Shown here piece by piece: positions 22,040-25,291 of a stretch of DNA of 25,291 bases (position 1 is the stretch's first letter; each line of letters opens with the position of its first letter). The DNA comes from G963674505 sp964575975. GTDB taxonomy: Bacteria; Desulfobacterota; Desulfobacteria; Desulfobacterales; SKZT01. Below the pieces are notes generated by a model that ran no database searches, was not told the DNA's origin, and saw only the letters and a list, made by a program, of their open reading frames with translations. A program made the translations under genes and the position numbers. The stretch spans positions 1 through 25,291 of the forward strand of contig CAZNTU010000071.1 in NCBI GenBank assembly GCA_964575975.1, given 5' to 3'.

Positions 22040-22438
22040 GGCATTCACCTCCTCGTTTAGGTTGAAAAATCCGTCGCGTCTCCTTTTTCTTCTGCGAAAG
22101 TTGCGACCGCAACCCGGCATCAGAAAGGCCGGGACGATTCGCTCTCCCTTGGCGAAACACTCCAGGACCTCCTCGATATCGCCGCCGATGAACGAAATCA
22201 GCGTGATTCCGCCCGCTTCGATAATGTCGGAGGGAGTCCTGGAAATGGCCCCGCAGATCAGAACGTCGATTTTCAAATCTTTCAGCATCCTGTCCAATCC
22301 GAAAACCGATTCCGGGTTGATAGGGGCGTACCGCCTCGCGACGATCTTTGCGTCTTCGACATCCGCGATCAAAAGCGTTTTCGCGGAATCGAAAACGGGC
22401 GAAATTCTATCTTCCCATGCGGTTAGCGCGACTTTCAT
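21818..22438 (-). CDS. Dinitrogenase cofactor-domain protein fused in frame to Gly-rich tail
   Basis: The 206-residue frame starts at ATG 22438 (GGAGG 9 nt upstream), just downstream of a sigma-54 promoter. Residues 1 to about 115 are a NifX-type cofactor-binding domain (MKVALTAWEDRISPVFDSA, VLICGAISR, FLMPGCG). This domain usually ends soon after the PGCG motif, but here the frame continues without stop through an Arg-rich linker into a Gly/Gln/Lys-rich segment with cysteines (GGGGCPPGQG). The second part has its own strong start site (see 21818-22039), so either one fusion or two products are made. First gene of the operon. Confidence 0.85.
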   Translation of the reverse strand: MKVALTAWEDRISPVFDSAKTLLIADVEDAKIVARRYAPINPESVFGLDRMLKDLKIDVLICGAISRTPSDIIEAGGITLISFIGGDIEEVLECFAKGERIVPAFLMPGCGRNFRRRKRRRDGFFNLNEEVNAMPNKDGTGPGKQGPGTGQGGGGCPPGQGSGQGGGQGTGQGGKCGGGRGKGQGGGQGRRGGQGKGCGGGGKGQN

Positions 22439-22464
22439 TCTTCGTTGCCTCCTGACTCTCACTA

Positions 22465-22480
22465 AGCAATTCGTATGCCA
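22465..22480 (-). promoter_or_regulatory. Sigma-54 (-24/-12) promoter
   Basis: Minus strand reads TGGCATACGAATTGCT, i.e. TGGCA-N6-TTGCT with GG and GC exactly 10 nt apart, a near-perfect sigma-54 box. Transcription would start near 22454, about 16 nt before the ATG of the first cofactor-domain gene. The adjacent gene encodes a sigma-54 activator. Confidence 0.85.
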
Positions 22481-22578
22481 GTATGGAACAGAAAAATGCG
22501 TCATGAAGATATTCCCAATGAAATCGGATGCTTGCAATCCGACAAGAAGTCGCGGACATCTTCAGGATTTTTATAAAG

Positions 22579-22615
22579 TCGCACAAGTGCGATTTATATA
22601 GGCGCAAAGATGCGA
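22579..22615. promoter_or_regulatory. Tandem dyads, probable enhancer for the sigma-54 activator
   Basis: TCGCACAAGTGCGA (22579-22592) is a perfect dyad; a second, imperfect one, GCGCAAAGATGCGA, lies at 22602-22615. Their centres are 23 bp apart, about two helix turns. They lie about 100-135 bp upstream of the -24 box, the usual distance for activator sites, and just after the activator's stop codon. Confidence 0.65.
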
Positions 22616-22616
22616 C

Positions 22617-24035
22617 TTAATGCGAGTCGGAGCGGGCTTGCTTGCGTTTTTCGGAGCGGCGGGCTTTTTTCGGGGGCTTGATTCCGAGCCTGGCGATTTT
22701 GCGGAAGAGGGTGCTTTTGTGGATGCCGAGTTCGTCGGCGGCGGCTTGGCGGTTGTAGTCGTTTCTTTCGAGGGCGTCCATGATGACTTGGGCTTCGGCG
22801 GCTCTGACGGCGTCGAAAGAGTCCGACCTGTCCGACGGGGGCGCCGGTGACTGGCAAGCGGAGGCTTTTTGCGCGAGATACGCAGGAAGCCCCGCCGGGG
22901 AGATTTCGCATTCCGGGCGCAGGGCGAAGGCGTGTTCGACGATGTTTTCCAGCTCTCTTATGTTTCCGGGGAAATCGTGGGACATGAGGATTTCGAGAGC
23001 TTCCCGGCCGATCCCGGACACCGCCTTCCCCCTGATCCGGTTCAGTTTCGCTATGAAATGTTCGGCCAGCAGGGGGACGTCCTCCATGCGTTTTCTCAGC
23101 GGCGGAAGCTCTATGCGGACGACATTCACGCGGTAGAAAAGGTCCTGCCGGAACTTCTCCTTTTCCACCATTTCGGAGAGGTTCTTGTTCGTGGCGGCGA
23201 TTACGCGGACGTCCGCCCTTTCCTTTTTCACCGCCCCCAGTGGCTGGAACTCGCGTTCTTCCAGGACTCTAAGAAGCTTAGCCTGAAAGGCCGGACTGGT
23301 GTCCCCTATCTCGTCCAGAAGAATCGAGCCGCCGGCGGCCGACGCGAAATATCCCGGCTTGTCCTTGAACGCGTTGGTGAACGCGCCGGCCTTGTAGCCG
23401 AAAAGTTCCGACTCCAGAAGAGTGTCAGGCAAGGCGCCGCAGTTGATCGCCACGAAAGGCCTGTCCTTCCTCGGGCTGAGATTGTGGATCACCTTGGCGA
23501 GCAATTCCTTGCCCACCCCCGTTTCTCCCTCGATCAGGATCGTACTGTCGCTTTCCGCCACTTGGGGAAGGATGCCGAATATGCTTTTCATGGCGGCCGA
23601 TCGGCTGATGATGTCGCCCATCCTGTAGCCGGCGGATATTTCCTTTCTGAGTTCCTCCACAAGACTGTGGTCCCGGAACGTTTCGACGCATCCTACGATC
23701 TCCCCGTTTTCGTCCTTCAAAAGGGAGGTCGATACCGTGATGGGAATCCGCTTCTTTTCGCTGTTAATTATGTAAGTGGAGGCGCTCACGAAGGACTTGC
23801 CCTCCTTCATGGTCTTCTTCAGGGCGCATTCGCCCTCGCACATGTTCGACCGGAACACGTTCCAGCAATACTTGCCGACGGCTTCCTCCCGGGATATTCC
23901 GGTGATCTCCTCGGCCGCGCGGTTGAACGACGTGATCCTCCAGTCCAAATCGACCGTGAAGACGCCGTCGGAGATGCTTTCCAGGATAATCTCGGTGGTG
24001 TTGTTTTTAAGAGCGGTTTTTTCCCTTTTTTTCAT
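22617..24035 (-). CDS. Sigma-54-dependent activator: PAS, AAA+, Fis-type HTH
   Basis: From ATG 24035 the protein has 472 residues. Residues about 10-120 form a PAS domain with cysteines C57, C66 and C70 (CWNVFRSNMCEGEC), likely a redox or metal-sensing site. The AAA+ domain has Walker A GETGVGKE (170-177), the sigma-contacting loop as GAFTNA (217-222; the classic form is GAFTGA), and Walker B LLDEIGD (239-245). The end carries a Fis-type helix-turn-helix (NRQAAADELGIHKSTLFRKI). It presumably binds the dyads next to its stop and activates the operon at 22438. No start has a good ribosome-binding site; ATG 24131 would add a cysteine-rich N terminus (GCYVCH). Its own promoter was not identified. 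Confidence 0.9.
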   Translation of the reverse strand: MKKREKTALKNNTTEIILESISDGVFTVDLDWRITSFNRAAEEITGISREEAVGKYCWNVFRSNMCEGECALKKTMKEGKSFVSASTYIINSEKKRIPITVSTSLLKDENGEIVGCVETFRDHSLVEELRKEISAGYRMGDIISRSAAMKSIFGILPQVAESDSTILIEGETGVGKELLAKVIHNLSPRKDRPFVAINCGALPDTLLESELFGYKAGAFTNAFKDKPGYFASAAGGSILLDEIGDTSPAFQAKLLRVLEEREFQPLGAVKKERADVRVIAATNKNLSEMVEKEKFRQDLFYRVNVVRIELPPLRKRMEDVPLLAEHFIAKLNRIRGKAVSGIGREALEILMSHDFPGNIRELENIVEHAFALRPECEISPAGLPAYLAQKASACQSPAPPSDRSDSFDAVRAAEAQVIMDALERNDYNRQAAADELGIHKSTLFRKIARLGIKPPKKARRSEKRKQARSDSH

Positions 24036-24146
24036 CGAACTTTCGAAATGCTCCTTTGCATTCGGTAGGATCGTTCGGCGACCATTGCTTATGTGGCATA
24101 CATAGCAACCTTTTTCCGTACAATCAAGCATTGGCGAACAAGCTTG

Positions 24147-24175
24147 TTGATTGGGGAATGGCAAGATGATAGAAT
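24147..24175 (+). promoter_or_regulatory. Probable promoter of mntA-hepT
   Basis: TTGATT (24147-24152), 17-nt spacer, TAGAAT (24170-24175): four and five matches of six to consensus with ideal spacing. Expected start near 24182, 37 nt before mntA. It lies in the divergent region shared with the sigma-54 activator. Confidence 0.5.
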
Positions 24176-24218
24176 TCTCCGAAACGATTGAAAAAACGAC
24201 TCTCGGGACCAGCGCCAA

Positions 24219-24647
24219 ATGGAACAAACCGCAAAACTCGAAAAATATTTGTCCGAAATCGAACCGCCGGAACGCGGGGTTCAATTCGTGTATCTTTTCG
24301 GTTCGATGGCCGCGGCTTCGGAAAATAAGGATTCCGATATGGATTTGGCCATCAGAATCGATCCGGTGCTTTACAAAAGGGACCCTTTCGAAGCGTCGGT
24401 TCCTGCGCATATGACGGCGATGAAAATCGGAATGCGATTCGGGAGGCGAACCGATGTCCTTGTTCTGAATTCGGCGTCCATTGAAATGGCGTATATCGCC
24501 GTGACATCGGGAATTTGCGTCTACGAACGCGATATCGACGAGCGGTGCGAATACGAAGCCGTACTCAGAGGAATGTATTTCGATTTCCGACCTTTTTTGG
24601 AAAATTTGCGAAAAAAATCCATCGAAAGATTGCGGGCGGAGACATGA
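24219..24647 (+). CDS. mntA: MntA-type minimal nucleotidyltransferase antitoxin
   Basis: A 142-residue protein with the minimal nucleotidyltransferase signature: FVYLFGSMAAASENKDSDMD, i.e. G-S-x10-D-x-D, followed by LAIRI, and a third acidic strand RTDVLVL. In the characterised MntA-HepT (type VII) system the enzyme inactivates the HepT RNase by adding AMP units to a tyrosine. It is followed by hepT with a 4-bp ATGA overlap. The ribosome-binding site is weak. All three expected acidic residues are present, so it is likely active. Confidence 0.9.
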   Translation: MEQTAKLEKYLSEIEPPERGVQFVYLFGSMAAASENKDSDMDLAIRIDPVLYKRDPFEASVPAHMTAMKIGMRFGRRTDVLVLNSASIEMAYIAVTSGICVYERDIDERCEYEAVLRGMYFDFRPFLENLRKKSIERLRAET

Positions 24648-25075
24648 AGTCGATCGAGCGAAAAATAAAAAGCGTTCAGGAACGTGTTTCCAGGCTGGAA
24701 GCGGTCGCCTCCCGCGTCGGCTCCTTTCATAGCTACCAATCTTCGAGGGATGCGAGGGACATTGCGGAAAGAAACCTCCAAGTAGCCATAGAGGCGTGTC
24801 TCGACATCGCGAAAATAATCATTTCCGTGGAGGAGCTGGGAGAACCTCGGGACAACAAGGCCATGTTCCAAATATTGGCGGAGGCAGGCATAGTGAGCGA
24901 AAAATCGCTGGGGTTTCTGATTCCAATGGCCGGAACGAGAAATATTCTCGTTCACAGCTACGATTCGCTCGACGACGAAATCGTCTACGGGATTTTGACG
25001 CGTCGGTTGGACGATTTTACAAACTATCTCGCGGAGATTGAAGGCAACTATCTTTCGCGTCGTAAAGAGCCGTAA
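24644..25075 (+). CDS. hepT: HepT-type HEPN RNase toxin
   Basis: A 143-residue all-helical HEPN protein (DUF86/HepT). The catalytic and target motif R-x4-H-x-Y is present as RNILVHSY near residues 103-110: arginine and histidine form the RNase site and the tyrosine is the known AMPylation target in HepT. Helices LQVAIEACLDIAKIII and LDDEIVYGILTRRLDDF are typical. It starts inside the mntA stop (ATGA), so the two are translated together. Intact toxin and antitoxin suggest a working type VII module. Confidence 0.9.
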   Translation: MKSIERKIKSVQERVSRLEAVASRVGSFHSYQSSRDARDIAERNLQVAIEACLDIAKIIISVEELGEPRDNKAMFQILAEAGIVSEKSLGFLIPMAGTRNILVHSYDSLDDEIVYGILTRRLDDFTNYLAEIEGNYLSRRKEP

Positions 25076-25101
25076 AAAAAACGTTTTTCGGGCTTTGTTT
25101 T
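25068..25101 (+). terminator. Probable intrinsic terminator after hepT
   Basis: AGCC (25068-25071), an A-run, ACG, a T-run and GGCT (25091-25094) can pair into an A/T-rich hairpin closed by G/C pairs, followed by TTGTTTT. It overlaps the stop codon of hepT. Confidence 0.5.
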
Positions 25102-25291
25102 GCTTCGGCCGTTCGTTCGCCATCTCGTTCCCTCTCTTCGAGTGGGAATGCGTGCCGGGACGCTTCGCGTCCGCGCGCCGGCAATCCGTGGCCGAATGAA
25201 AAACCAATCCCCGTTATTCGGCTAACAATCGACGACTATCTTGACATCGTAAACATAAGCCGCAACCAATTGAAATATTTCGACCTTGTGC
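25102..25291. other. Right-end stretch: one hairpin and a possible partial ORF
   Basis: GGACGC-TTC-GCGTCC near 25158-25172, flanked by TGCCG and CGGCA, forms a compact hairpin. On the minus strand a frame open from the window edge ends at a TAG (25222-25224) and reads HKVEIFQLVAAYVYDVKIV, which looks protein-like but is too short to name. Nothing else is seen. Confidence 0.3.

Noticed and set aside
21818..22044. Extended DUF5320 frame beginning at 22044
   Set aside because: It overlaps the Gly-rich gene in another frame; Ala/Arg/Lys-rich shadow; the true start at 21789 has GGAGG.
18333..22438. Nitrogen-fixation gene cluster
   Set aside because: Only NifX- and NifU-like domains are present; no nifHDK or nifE/nifN, so nitrogen fixation is not supported.
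1..25291. tRNA or rRNA genes
   Set aside because: No cloverleaf with TTCGA-type arm or rRNA-like stretch was recognised by eye in the intergenic regions.

Overview
The window looks like a draft-assembly scaffold (a 100-N gap at 2023-2122) from an anaerobic Gram-negative-type bacterium. Lineage is not certain. The dispersed hairpin repeats, the sigma-54-controlled dinitrogenase-cofactor-domain/DUF5320/FmdB operon and the lipoprotein octaheme cytochrome would fit an uncultured PVC-superphylum (Lentisphaerae-like) or deltaproteobacterial-type anaerobe; this is inference. Almost all genes are on the minus strand; only the MntA-HepT pair at the right end is on the plus strand.

Right part (17.1-24.0 kb), apparently native: a PAS/AAA+/Fis sigma-54 activator (22617-24035) sits beside two tandem dyads (22579-22615) and a textbook -24/-12 promoter (22465-22480). 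The promoter faces an operon of a dinitrogenase-cofactor-domain protein fused in frame to a Gly-rich tail, a DUF5320 protein, a receiver-domain protein, an FmdB-type zinc ribbon, a second cofactor-domain protein with a Gly/Met-rich array, a NifU/IscU scaffold, a 5'-truncated trmO and a COG0731-type radical SAM enzyme. An eight-haem cytochrome lipoprotein follows. No nitrogenase is present, so these are probably metal-cluster carrier or maturation proteins.

Middle part (13.0-16.9 kb): a diverged tandem duplication. Each copy has pxpA (5-oxoprolinase subunit A) at one end and, at the other, the same sigma-70-type promoter plus two tiny overlapping ORFs whose DNA is identical over about 159 bp. 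The gene slot between them is different: a nucleotidyltransferase in copy 1, a HEPN gene plus an uncharacterised partner in copy 2. A truncated pxpB lies at the junction beside a 26-bp inverted repeat.

Left part (0.3-13.0 kb): a type 1-like BREX phage-defence locus, brxA-brxB-brxC-(2.5 kb interruption)-pglX. The interruption holds two IR-bounded MITE-like elements and an IS200/IS605-type Y1 transposase. pglX carries an AT-rich block over its target-recognition half. Downstream of pglX come a HicB/HicA toxin-antitoxin remnant (hicA cut by a dispersed repeat, hicB cut by the gap) and a stand-alone ABC/OLD-type ATPase. pglZ and brxL are not in the window. The left half thus reads as a defence island assembled next to pxpA, with heavy repeat and cassette turnover. 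Most worth following up are the promoter/leader cassette swap, the HEPN-partner pair, the mosaic PglX and the interrupted BREX operon.
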